In this document: positions 40,857-48,887 of the stretch, piece by piece | Layout of the letters: the number at the start of each line of letters is the position of its first letter | Position numbering within the stretch: position 1 is the first letter of the stretch | NCBI GenBank assembly: GCA_000156295.1 | Contig: DS999230.1 | Coordinates: forward strand, 1 to 64,000 | DNA: 64,000 nucleotides | Direction: 5' to 3' | DNA from: a marine gamma proteobacterium HTCC2148 | GTDB taxonomy: Bacteria; Pseudomonadota; Gammaproteobacteria; Pseudomonadales; Halieaceae | Notes under the pieces: generated by a model | Database searches by the model: none | Seen by the model: the letters and a program-made list of their open reading frames with translations, nothing else | What the model was told of the DNA's origin: nothing | Position numbers and translations under genes: made by a program

Positions 40857-42059
40857 ATGAGTGATGGTTTCGCGACAAGCGTGAAGGCCTGGGTGGCAGA
40901 TAACCTGCCAGAGGCTTTAAAGGGCGTAGACATTGGTATGTATGGTCCCAGCTCTCTAGAGCCGGAAATTCTGGAGGCGTTTGAGCTCTGGCGCCGGCGG
41001 CTGGCGGAGCAAGGTTGGGGCGCTCCGACCTGGCCTGAAGAGTACGGTGGCGCAGGTCTTGCTGGCGCTCAGGCGAAAATTATAGCTAGGGAAATTCATG
41101 CCGCAGGCAGTATGAACCCTATACCTTTTCTCGCTGGAATGGGGGTAACAATGGTTGGCCCCACGCTTATGGAATATGGAACGGAGGAACAGAAAACGCG
41201 CCATCTTCCCGGCATGGCCAGCGGGGCAGTGCGCTGGTGCCTCGGGCTTTCCGAGCCGAACGCAGGGTCCGATCTCGCCTCGCTGGCGACCCGCGCCGTG
41301 CAGGAGGGCGATCACTGGATTCTCAATGGTCAGAAAACCTGGACATCAGGAGCCGACAAAAGCCAGTGGTGCGGCGCCCTGGTGCGGACCGACCCCGACG
41401 CGGCCAAGCGTAACGGTATTAGCTTCCTAATGTTACCGATGGATCAGACGTCAATTGAGACCCGGCCCATCCGTTTGATCGCGGGTGAGTCACCATTTTG
41501 CGAAACGTTTTTCAACAGCGCGCAAGCCGGTGCTGACGACATGTTAGGTGAGCTCAACGATGGCTGGAGCGTGATCAAGCGCCTCTTGCAGCATGAGCGG
41601 GCTAGCCAGACGTCAGCGCCGCCCACTAGCAATAAGGTCGAGCCGCTGCAGGAGCTGGCGCGCAACTATATTGGATTGGGGCCTGACGGTACCCTGGCCG
41701 ACAGTGACTTACGCTCTCGATTGGCCGATCACCTGATGGATGCGGCGGCTCATACGTTAACTATCGGCCGTATTATGGCCGAAGCCAAGGGCGGAAACGT
41801 CGAGGTGTCAGCGACTGCGTCCATTCTGAAGAATTCAGCCACCGACGTTGCCCAGGATCGCTCCGAGCTACTGCTGGAGATTATGGGTAACCAGGGGCTG
41901 GGCTGGGAGGGCGCCGAATTTTCCGGCGGGGAGTTGCACTCCGTGCGGGAGTGGCTGGGTACCAAGGCCATGTCGATTTACGGTGGCTCCTATGAAGTGC
42001 AGAAAAACATCATCGCCAAGAATATTCTCGGCCTGCCAGAAACTACACAAAAGGGTTAA
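40857..42059 (+). CDS. Acyl-CoA dehydrogenase (catalytic subunit-like)
   Basis: A 400-residue flavoprotein of the acyl-CoA dehydrogenase family: N-terminal helical domain with WPEEYGGAGL, middle domain CLGLSEPNAGSDL and KTWTSGADKSQW for FAD and acyl contacts, and C-terminal domain ending IYGGSYEVQKNIIAKNILGLP with the catalytic Glu in GGSYEVQ. It oxidises an acyl-CoA at the alpha-beta bond and passes electrons to ETF. It lies 2 nt before a second dehydrogenase. The pairing resembles the FadE26/27- or FadE28/29-type heteromeric enzymes of actinobacterial sterol degradation. Confidence 0.88.
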   Translation: MSDGFATSVKAWVADNLPEALKGVDIGMYGPSSLEPEILEAFELWRRRLAEQGWGAPTWPEEYGGAGLAGAQAKIIAREIHAAGSMNPIPFLAGMGVTMVGPTLMEYGTEEQKTRHLPGMASGAVRWCLGLSEPNAGSDLASLATRAVQEGDHWILNGQKTWTSGADKSQWCGALVRTDPDAAKRNGISFLMLPMDQTSIETRPIRLIAGESPFCETFFNSAQAGADDMLGELNDGWSVIKRLLQHERASQTSAPPTSNKVEPLQELARNYIGLGPDGTLADSDLRSRLADHLMDAAAHTLTIGRIMAEAKGGNVEVSATASILKNSATDVAQDRSELLLEIMGNQGLGWEGAEFSGGELHSVREWLGTKAMSIYGGSYEVQKNIIAKNILGLPETTQKG

Positions 42060-42061
42060 TC

Positions 42062-43198
42062 ATGGCTGCATTCACAGAAGAACAAGCACTCATTCGCGAA
42101 CAGGCTAGTGCCTGGGCGCTGAAAGAATCTCCAGTAAGTCAATTCCGTGCATTGCGTGATGCCGGTGATAACGCCGGCTTTGAGCAGGCGACCTGGGGCG
42201 CAATGATCGAGATGGGCTGGACGGGGATCCTGGTGCCGGAAGAATATGGAGGCTCAGATCTCGGTATGCTTACCTTTGGCCTGGTGCTGGAGCAATTGGG
42301 TCGCCAACTGACGGCCTCACCATTGCTGCCCTCCGCACTGGCCGGCGCCAGCGCAATGCTGTTGGGCGGCAGCGCTGAGCAGCAAGGCGCAATCTTGCCA
42401 AAGATTATCGATGGGACCGCTATACTGACTTTGGCGGTTGACGAGGGCACGCATCACCGGCCAGAAAACACCACACTTGAAGCTCGCGCGAGTAAAGGAG
42501 GCTTTACTCTGGCGGGCTCCAAGGCCAGTGTCGCGGAAGGAAGCGCTGCCACGCACTTTGTCGTTGCGGCGCGCACAGCTGGCACTCCCGGTGAAAACGA
42601 TGGGATCAGCTTGTTCCTCCTGCCCGCTGACAGCGTCGGTGTATCGCGCACGCCGCTCAACGTATTGGACAGTCGCGATTACGCCAACATTCAGCTTGAC
42701 GACGTCCATGTCGGCGCCGATGCGTTACTGGGGCGCCTGGATGGGGGTTTGCCCTTGTTGCAGCAGGTTCTCGATAGAGCCCGGGCTGGTATTGCAGCCG
42801 AGATGCTGGGTACAGCCTCACAGGCTTTTGATATGACGCTGGATTATCTGAAAACACGAGAGCAGTTTGGCTCGGTTATTGGTTCATTCCAGGGACTGGG
42901 TCACCGCGCGGCCGGACTGTTCTCCGCCATGGAGCAGACACGCTCGTGTGTAGAGGCAGCTCTGCAGGCGATTGATACCGACGCAGAAAACAGCGCTGAA
43001 CTTGCATCGCTGGCAAAGTGCAGGGCAGGACAGTTTCTTTACGATATGACTAATGAACTGATTCAGATGCACGGCGGCATCGGTATGACCGATGAGTTTG
43101 ACGCGGGCCTCTACCTGAAGCGCGCCCGTGCGCTGGAAGCCAGTTACGGTAACCGGTCCTACCACCGCGACCGCTATGCACGGTTGCTGGGTTTTTAG
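42062..43198 (+). CDS. Acyl-CoA dehydrogenase-like subunit lacking the usual catalytic glutamate
   Basis: A 378-residue protein of the same fold: WTGILVPEEYGGSDLGML, AGIAAEMLGTASQAFDMTLDYLKTREQFG and MHGGIGMTDEFDAGLYLKRA. The C-terminus is ALEASYGNRSYHRDRYARLLGF, where the catalytic pattern with Glu (GGxxEIQ) should be. The loss, together with co-translation with a subunit that keeps it (2-nt gap), is what is seen in the non-catalytic partner of alpha2beta2 dehydrogenases acting on steroid or other bulky CoA esters. Inference from sequence pattern; the activity is not demonstrated. Confidence 0.82.
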   Translation: MAAFTEEQALIREQASAWALKESPVSQFRALRDAGDNAGFEQATWGAMIEMGWTGILVPEEYGGSDLGMLTFGLVLEQLGRQLTASPLLPSALAGASAMLLGGSAEQQGAILPKIIDGTAILTLAVDEGTHHRPENTTLEARASKGGFTLAGSKASVAEGSAATHFVVAARTAGTPGENDGISLFLLPADSVGVSRTPLNVLDSRDYANIQLDDVHVGADALLGRLDGGLPLLQQVLDRARAGIAAEMLGTASQAFDMTLDYLKTREQFGSVIGSFQGLGHRAAGLFSAMEQTRSCVEAALQAIDTDAENSAELASLAKCRAGQFLYDMTNELIQMHGGIGMTDEFDAGLYLKRARALEASYGNRSYHRDRYARLLGF

Positions 43199-43200
43199 CC

Positions 43201-43240
43201 GGAGAAGTTCGCACTTGTTGATCCATCCAGTTTGTTCACT
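43201..43240 (+). repeat. Direct repeat flanking the acyl-CoA dehydrogenase pair, copy 2
   Basis: Second copy of the 40-nt repeat at 40622-40661 (36 of 40 identical), starting 2 nt after the stop of the second dehydrogenase gene. The two copies bracket the gene pair. Confidence 0.75.
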
Positions 43241-43412
43241 GTGTTGGGCATGCCATTCGTATCCGTTCATTCCTGAACGAGAGAGGGCGCCGTTTGTGCC
43301 GCCGCTACCGCGTGCCCGGGCCCAGGACACCGCAACGTGCCATTCATCGGGTGAGCGAAGCCTGCGCTGACAGTTTTAGACTAGCCGGTAGTGAATTACC
43401 CGGGGCAGGTGC

Positions 43413-44573
43413 CTACTTATCCAGATTTTTCGCCAGGTGCTGATGAAAATTGACGATCGCCTTTTCATAGTGCCCAAATGTCAGATGCGTATTGGCGCTG
43501 GTAGTGACTGTCTCCTGTATCGCACATGCCGCTTCTCGGTCCTCGTCTTGCCCTGAGTCATTCACAAATCGGGCGTCCCGCACAGCTTCTTCCAATGTAA
43601 TCGGATGTTCATCAGTGTGTCGATTAATCATGCGGTAGATCACCCATTGTGTAAGCCCCGGGGCGAGTGGTTCAAGAATAACCAGGTTTGTATGTTTGGA
43701 CAGCACAGACACGCTGACATTAGGGAAAAGGTGGTAGACGGTAGTCACAGCACCATCAATACTGCGCTCATGCGGCTCAATATCTCTGAGCTTTTCGATG
43801 CGCCGGAAGGGAAAAATAATGCGCGAGTTTGCCCCGTACGTGTCGACCAGATTAGTATTGTCTAAGCCATAAGGATAAAACGAGTTCCGGTGCAGAGACT
43901 TGATGTGATAGCCCTCTTGGGCCGTTTCATTGAGTAACTTCCAATTTGCTTGATCAATAAAACCGTCTTCTTCAAACATCTCCTGTTCTGGCGCAAAGTA
44001 GTCAAGACAGCTGTTCTTGAACTCTGGGCTTATGGACCCTACCTGTGCCACATAAACAATGCCTCCTTTCTCAAAAGCACTCACCTCGACCAGGCCATGT
44101 TCTTCGGGATCCAGATCAGGAAAACCCGCCCTCCCCGGAATTCCTTTAATCTTGCCATCAAGGTTATAGGTCCATCCATGATAAGGGCAACTGAAAGCAC
44201 TCTCACAGCCACTGCCATTAGCAACCTGCATGCCACGGTGCCGACAGGCGTTGATGAAAGCATGCACCACACCCGCTGCGTCCCTGACGATCAACAGCGG
44301 TGTGCCGGCCGCTTTTCTTGCCAAGTAACTGCCGCTCTTCGGCAAGGCGGCAGAAGGACAGAAAGGCACTGGAAGGCGCCGCAGTAAAGCGATTTCGTCA
44401 GCAAATCTCTGCTGGGAACGATAGTGCTCCACTGGCTCCTGCCAGACAGTATCACCGAGATCCGTGGTGCCATTATCAATATGATTAAAAATGCGCTCGA
44501 TAACTTCTTGTTCATCCTTCAGCAGTATGTCTGAGGCACTCGAAGGCGTAGAAATTTTCACGTTATTGGCCAC
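43413..44573 (-). CDS. Aromatic-ring-hydroxylating oxygenase, alpha subunit (Rieske type)
   Basis: A 386-residue Rieske non-heme iron oxygenase. The Rieske cluster ligands are Cys-X-His in FINACRHRGMQVA and Cys-X2-His in FSCPYHGWTYN. The catalytic-domain motif NWKLLNETAQEGYHIKSLHRNSFYP carries the two histidines of the mononuclear iron site. It hydroxylates or demethylates a ring or side chain using electrons from a separate reductase, which is not encoded next to it; it also has no small beta subunit beside it. Alpha-only oxygenases such as carnitine- or vanillate-type enzymes are alternatives. Confidence 0.88.
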   Translation of the reverse strand: MANNVKISTPSSASDILLKDEQEVIERIFNHIDNGTTDLGDTVWQEPVEHYRSQQRFADEIALLRRLPVPFCPSAALPKSGSYLARKAAGTPLLIVRDAAGVVHAFINACRHRGMQVANGSGCESAFSCPYHGWTYNLDGKIKGIPGRAGFPDLDPEEHGLVEVSAFEKGGIVYVAQVGSISPEFKNSCLDYFAPEQEMFEEDGFIDQANWKLLNETAQEGYHIKSLHRNSFYPYGLDNTNLVDTYGANSRIIFPFRRIEKLRDIEPHERSIDGAVTTVYHLFPNVSVSVLSKHTNLVILEPLAPGLTQWVIYRMINRHTDEHPITLEEAVRDARFVNDSGQDEDREAACAIQETVTTSANTHLTFGHYEKAIVNFHQHLAKNLDK

Positions 44574-44876
44574 TTTCTACTCTGTTGTAAAAATGAACGA
44601 GCAGTCTACACCCTTTTTACCTATCGCTGGGTACTGGCGTTAAGCCCTGACACATGGGTGGCACTTCCGAGGCCGCTGGCATTCGAATGGCCACGCTGCA
44701 GTGCTGCTTTCCAAGTCGAGAGGATCTGTTTTCCGGGGCGTTCTAGGATATTGCTGACAAGGCTTGAGCGAAAATGATGGCCGGCATCGATCAACGGCCC
44801 GGCGTTGGTGACAGTCAAAAATTGAGGTACACGCATGGTGGTAGCGCGCAACAAAAAAACTTCATGAAGACTGAGG
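44574..44876. other. Gap between the Rieske oxygenase and 2OG-oxygenase genes
   Basis: 303 nt without a supported gene. A 71-residue minus-strand frame at 44621-44836 (MRVPQFLTVTNAGPLIDAGH at the start) is the only candidate; its sequence is neither recognisable nor strongly unlike a chance frame, so I do not call it. Confidence 0.35.
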
Positions 44877-45725
44877 TTACTCGGTGAGGTTTTTTTCCAG
44901 GCGTGCGAACAGGTCTTGCACCGAGGAACTCCCCTTGACCGCACCCTCAGCATCGAACTGCCACAACATGCCATCGAGGTCCGGATTGGCGAAATAAACA
45001 ATGCCGTGGCGAATAGGATGGTTCGCTTGCTGGCTCAGTACCCGATGCACTGCGGCACCCACACTGCGCTCAGAGTGTGCCGTGATGAAATGCAGCGCCT
45101 CACCAAAGTTGATGACTAAGTGGCCGGGTAGTACCGGCACATCCTCAAACGTGCCGGCCACTTCAATCTGCAAGCCCGGAGCGGTGGCATCAAGGATCGT
45201 GACGAAACCGTAGTCTGTATGGGGGCGCAGTCCCAGATCGGTATGGCGGGTGTCGTAGTGGACGAAGTTCAGAAACGCAGTGCCCTCACCCGAGGCGTAG
45301 CCCCCTGAAGCGCGACTCCAGAAGGGCTCGGGAATGCCCGACTGGTGAAACACCTCACGAATAATGGCGACGCCAATGTCATCGAGTTGGCGGCCAAACT
45401 GAGCAACCTCTGCGGGATAGTGTTGATCCCAATGATGGCGGCATAGGGCCAGCTTGGTTTGTTGGTTGTTATCAAGAGCGATGAAGCCCTCCAGTTCGCC
45501 ATACTTAGGAATCCTGCGATAAGCACTATCCTCGTCGAGAAGCTCGCGCCCGAATTTACGGGCGCCGTCGAGGTGCAGAGCGTCGGGAATCTCCAGGTAA
45601 AAGACACCGAGAGCCCACGCGCGATCGAGGTCCTCCGCGGTAGGAAACACCAGGCGCTGCTGCTCCGAGATGGAGGCGATGGGAAGCCCCTCGTTCAGTA
45701 ATACGGTCTGACAATTATCAACCAT
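44877..45725 (-). CDS. 2-oxoglutarate/Fe(II)-dependent oxygenase (isopenicillin N synthase-like)
   Basis: A 282-residue non-heme iron oxygenase. The iron-binding triad is in LRPHTDYGF (His-X-Asp) and GAAVHRVLSQ (distal His), and the 2-oxoglutarate-anchoring segment continues with NHPIRHGIVYFANP. The N-terminal domain carries FPTAEDLDRAWALGVFYLEIPD. Such enzymes hydroxylate, desaturate or dealkylate small molecules. The start at ATG 45725 overlaps the end of the truncated DUF1254-like frame by 8 nt. Substrate unknown; neighbouring Rieske and cytochrome genes place it in oxidative metabolism. Confidence 0.85.
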   Translation of the reverse strand: MVDNCQTVLLNEGLPIASISEQQRLVFPTAEDLDRAWALGVFYLEIPDALHLDGARKFGRELLDEDSAYRRIPKYGELEGFIALDNNQQTKLALCRHHWDQHYPAEVAQFGRQLDDIGVAIIREVFHQSGIPEPFWSRASGGYASGEGTAFLNFVHYDTRHTDLGLRPHTDYGFVTILDATAPGLQIEVAGTFEDVPVLPGHLVINFGEALHFITAHSERSVGAAVHRVLSQQANHPIRHGIVYFANPDLDGMLWQFDAEGAVKGSSSVQDLFARLEKNLTE

Positions 45726-46038
45726 CGCAAAAGGATCCGAAGTTTGCCCGGGCGAAGGCTTTGTGATTGGGGTCAGAGGGAACCCGTTTGTGCATCAGCA
45801 CCCCCATAACGCTAGAGCCGGTCGGCTGCGCAATCTTCTGGATATAGGCTCCCGCAAACATCTGCTGGGTCTCCGTCCTCGCGTAATTGTCCGATGTCAG
45901 TGGTGTATATTCTTCAGCCTCAATAAGCACCGCCGGTGATGCGCACGCGGCCTCCTCAGCGGAGGCCAGTCGTATCGAAACTAACGTGACGACTGCTGCG
46001 AATAACAGAATGACAGGCATTAGAAAACGGTTGGGCAT
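45718..46038 (-). pseudogene. Truncated DUF1254-family protein (N-terminal fragment)
   Basis: A 106-residue frame with a signal peptide (MPNRFLMPVILLFAAVVTLVSIRLASA) followed by TSDNYARTETQQMFAGAYIQ, the pattern of DUF1254 N-termini, and KAFARANFGSF where intact members have a VVRMNRDTYYS-like block (compare the intact gene at 154-1230). The frame then stops within the start of the 2-oxoglutarate oxygenase gene. The remaining two-thirds of a typical family member is missing, so I read it as a deletion remnant whose start may still be translated. Confidence 0.55.
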
Positions 46039-46328
46039 CTACTTTTCTTCCAAGAGAACGATAAGGGCAACGGCTCTGAGTGTATTACAGAGCCTGCCGG
46101 GGGGAATTAAATCCCCCTCCCAAGGCGTCCTATGATAAGCGAGACGGGCCGCTTGTGAAATAGCTGTTCGGGCAAAATTGGCCGGGTAAAAGCAGAGTCC
46201 AGGTAGTCATCTGAGCGGGTGGGCTGTTAACTTACGTCAAAGGCGGCAAAGGAATTGAAGCGCATGTCTAATGATGAGGCACGCTCAGCTGCATCCCGCC
46301 AAGTAGTTAGCCTGGGGGCATCGTTGAA
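46039..46328. other. Gap between the DUF1254 remnant and the cytochrome gene
   Basis: 290 nt without a gene. A hairpin GGGGGA (46100-46105) / TCCCCC (46112-46117) with a 6-nt loop is the only structure seen. It has no T-run on either strand, so its role as a terminator is doubtful. Short open frames here are not convincing. Confidence 0.4.
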
Positions 46329-48887
46329 CTAGTCATGGAGATACCAATAGTGATTCATTAGCGCCCGCACGACGCCGGACCATGCTGCCACCATGCCCTG
46401 CGGGTCATTTGCCTGCTCCCAGCTCAGGGAATCGTATTTTTCACTACCCAGCCAACAAGGGTTGTCCACCCAACCCTGATCCTTGCTTTCTTGATACCGA
46501 GATTCCAGTAGATCATAAAGCTGCTTGACCTCGAGAGCATTGCGGGAAATCTCCCGGCCCAGCATCTTGTCGTAAAGCAGCACGATCTGGGTCTCGATCT
46601 TTGCCCGGTTTGCCTCACTCGGCGTTGTCGTTTTAGAGACCTTATTAAACAGCGCAGGACGAGGCTCTGGCGGTTGTAGTTGACAGACTTTGCGATTCCA
46701 ATCGAACTCCCACCAGTCGTCTGTGCTGCAGTCATTGCGGATGGCCTTGAGCACATTTCGGTTGAAATCCCAGACGGCCACCCGACAGGCAAACTCAACC
46801 GCCTGGCGAGCGGCAACATTCGACATTAACGCAGTCAATTCGCGAGCGCGCTCAGTGACACCGAACGAGTCAATGCCGCCGTAGGCGATTCGTTCGTCTC
46901 CATATCGAAGTTGAGTCCAATCTCCCGATACAGAACCACTAACCATCTGAGAACTACGTTCGTTCCAGCGTGTGCCAAAAATAGCAAACGCCTTGCGATC
47001 CAATTCTTCAGGAGATAGCAGGCGGCCGCTACCGACACTAGCCAGTTCAACCATGCGCTCATTGAGGTCTTCACTGTCAAAGCCTTCTGCTCTGAACCAG
47101 GGTGACATGATCATATCGGCAAAAAGTTGCTTCGCTTTAAAATTATTTGAACGAAACTTTTGCGCCAGTTCATCCATCAGCTCCTGCTGGGCATTGTAAG
47201 CATTAAGCTGTTGCTGATAGTCAACATCGGTTGTGGACTCAGGTGCTGTTAACGGGTTAGCGCCCATAATGGCTGGCCACCAGAATGCGACCGTCGCTTT
47301 GGCGAAACGGGGGTCATTGACTATCTGTTGTCCCAACCACGCAGCACTGCCGTGTTTCTTGCCGGTGGTCTTACCATTTATTCCCGGCTGGCGCATATCG
47401 CGGTACCAGACATCGCCCTGCTGATAGGGCGTATCATCGGGATCGCCGCCGAACCACTCCGGAAACTTATAAGCATCGGCCAGTGAGTCGCTGCCGCTAT
47501 CCCGATACTTACCGAACTCACTGAAGTTCTGGTAGGCGCCAGCGACTGGGTCCATCCGCTCATGGCACACAGTACAGGCCGCGTTATTCATAGTGGGGTT
47601 GTTGGTATCGGCCAACGCATCTGGGTCCTGGGTCCGGGGGGCCGACCTCTCGATATCGATCCCCAGAAAGTGATAGAGCGTCCAACGTGCCCGTGCCCGA
47701 TTGCGATTGGTATCTGTCGTTGGGTAGCGAGCCAACCATGCATGTGTCGTTAATACCCCTGCATGCGGCCGACTGATAGTACCGTCAACTTTTTTCACCC
47801 AACAGCCTGATTCGTCGCACTGACTCTCAAAGTCACCCGAAAAATCAGCCTGCCCTTTATCTCTCACTTTTTTATACTTTACAGCTGCGGAAGGGTCGTA
47901 TTCTTCCTCAGGGTTTACCGGTGAAAACAGTTTTTTAGCACCATATATATTAGCGGTGTAACGATTGGCCATCGTGTAATTACCGGTTAAGATCTGCTTG
48001 TAAGGCAGGTTTCGCTCGACCACGTGAGCAATTAACTCCAAGGGTTCGCGAATGACACCGTAATTGTAAACCGCCTCCCGATAGTTACACTCGCTAAGAC
48101 TGCGGGCCTGTTGTATCTGCCGCTGTCGAGAAACGTCGGGGCCCCATTCACAGCGCTCCAGATTCCGCGCCAGGTTTGCTTCTTGATAGACGCCTTCAAA
48201 GCCAAATTCGAAGCTCATCCCATTATTAAATCCGTCTGTATGAATTCGGTCATTGGCGCCCGTGATCAGGAAATCGTGAAACTGGGCACCCTTCATGAAC
48301 CTTAGTAGAGCCGCTCGCAGGTTTAGTTCACTCTTGGCCGCATTTTTTAGTTGGCCTGCTGTAGGCAGCTTCCCCGCCAACATAATGGCCGCTCGGCGCA
48401 AAGTGCGCTCCCTGGACTCTAATACAAGCCCCCGCCAGAAATCCTGATCAACAGAACCGCCCCCCGAGTTGTTGTTCCCACTGATAATATCCAGCAGTTT
48501 CCCGATGGCCTTGTAACCGCTTGAGCCGCTTGCATGGATCTGGGCACCACCGTGGCCAGCGCCTCCAGAAATCTTGGCAAGTATCAGCGTCTGATCCACA
48601 TCCGAATGGGCATAAAAGTCAGCCATTGCGTTGTAATTGAAGCTGTCGGCGCCGTCCCGGAAAACCAGCCGCGCCCCACTGTTGTCTGCAACTCCACCAT
48701 CCAGGTGGCAGGCGAAGCAGGGTTCCACATGCGGGGAAACATCACTGGCAAAAAATGCCTCCCCGTCCTGGGCACTGCCGGTCATAGTCCATAGCGAAGC
48801 GCACAGCGCCATTATCGGCACCTGTCTTGTTCTTGCCAAACCAAGCATGTGACTCGACTTTAGAACTCGCTCGACCATAGTTTTCAT
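46329..48887 (-). CDS. Large periplasmic two-heme c-type cytochrome-like protein
   Basis: An 852-residue protein with a probable signal peptide in the first 40 residues and two c-type heme motifs: Cys57-Cys60-His61 in EPCFACH and Cys438-Cys441-His442 in CTVCHERMDP. The N-terminal segment FASDVSPHVEPCFACH resembles planctomycete-type cytochrome domains (PSCyt1), and a Ser/Gly/Asn linker (SGNNNSGGGS) follows. It overlaps the upstream DUF1501 gene by ATGA, so the two are coupled. Such cytochrome/DUF1501 pairs are thought to be periplasmic oxidoreductases; the substrate is unknown. Confidence 0.72.
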   Translation of the reverse strand: MKTMVERVLKSSHMLGLARTRQVPIMALCASLWTMTGSAQDGEAFFASDVSPHVEPCFACHLDGGVADNSGARLVFRDGADSFNYNAMADFYAHSDVDQTLILAKISGGAGHGGAQIHASGSSGYKAIGKLLDIISGNNNSGGGSVDQDFWRGLVLESRERTLRRAAIMLAGKLPTAGQLKNAAKSELNLRAALLRFMKGAQFHDFLITGANDRIHTDGFNNGMSFEFGFEGVYQEANLARNLERCEWGPDVSRQRQIQQARSLSECNYREAVYNYGVIREPLELIAHVVERNLPYKQILTGNYTMANRYTANIYGAKKLFSPVNPEEEYDPSAAVKYKKVRDKGQADFSGDFESQCDESGCWVKKVDGTISRPHAGVLTTHAWLARYPTTDTNRNRARARWTLYHFLGIDIERSAPRTQDPDALADTNNPTMNNAACTVCHERMDPVAGAYQNFSEFGKYRDSGSDSLADAYKFPEWFGGDPDDTPYQQGDVWYRDMRQPGINGKTTGKKHGSAAWLGQQIVNDPRFAKATVAFWWPAIMGANPLTAPESTTDVDYQQQLNAYNAQQELMDELAQKFRSNNFKAKQLFADMIMSPWFRAEGFDSEDLNERMVELASVGSGRLLSPEELDRKAFAIFGTRWNERSSQMVSGSVSGDWTQLRYGDERIAYGGIDSFGVTERARELTALMSNVAARQAVEFACRVAVWDFNRNVLKAIRNDCSTDDWWEFDWNRKVCQLQPPEPRPALFNKVSKTTTPSEANRAKIETQIVLLYDKMLGREISRNALEVKQLYDLLESRYQESKDQGWVDNPCWLGSEKYDSLSWEQANDPQGMVAAWSGVVRALMNHYWYLHD

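Noticed and set aside
44621-44836. 71-residue minus-strand frame in the gap before the Rieske gene
   Set aside because: No recognisable family, no clear ribosome site; too short to separate from chance.
46100-46117. Hairpin GGGGGA/TCCCCC as terminator of the cytochrome gene
   Set aside because: Strong stem but no T-run on the required strand; mentioned only within the gap entry.
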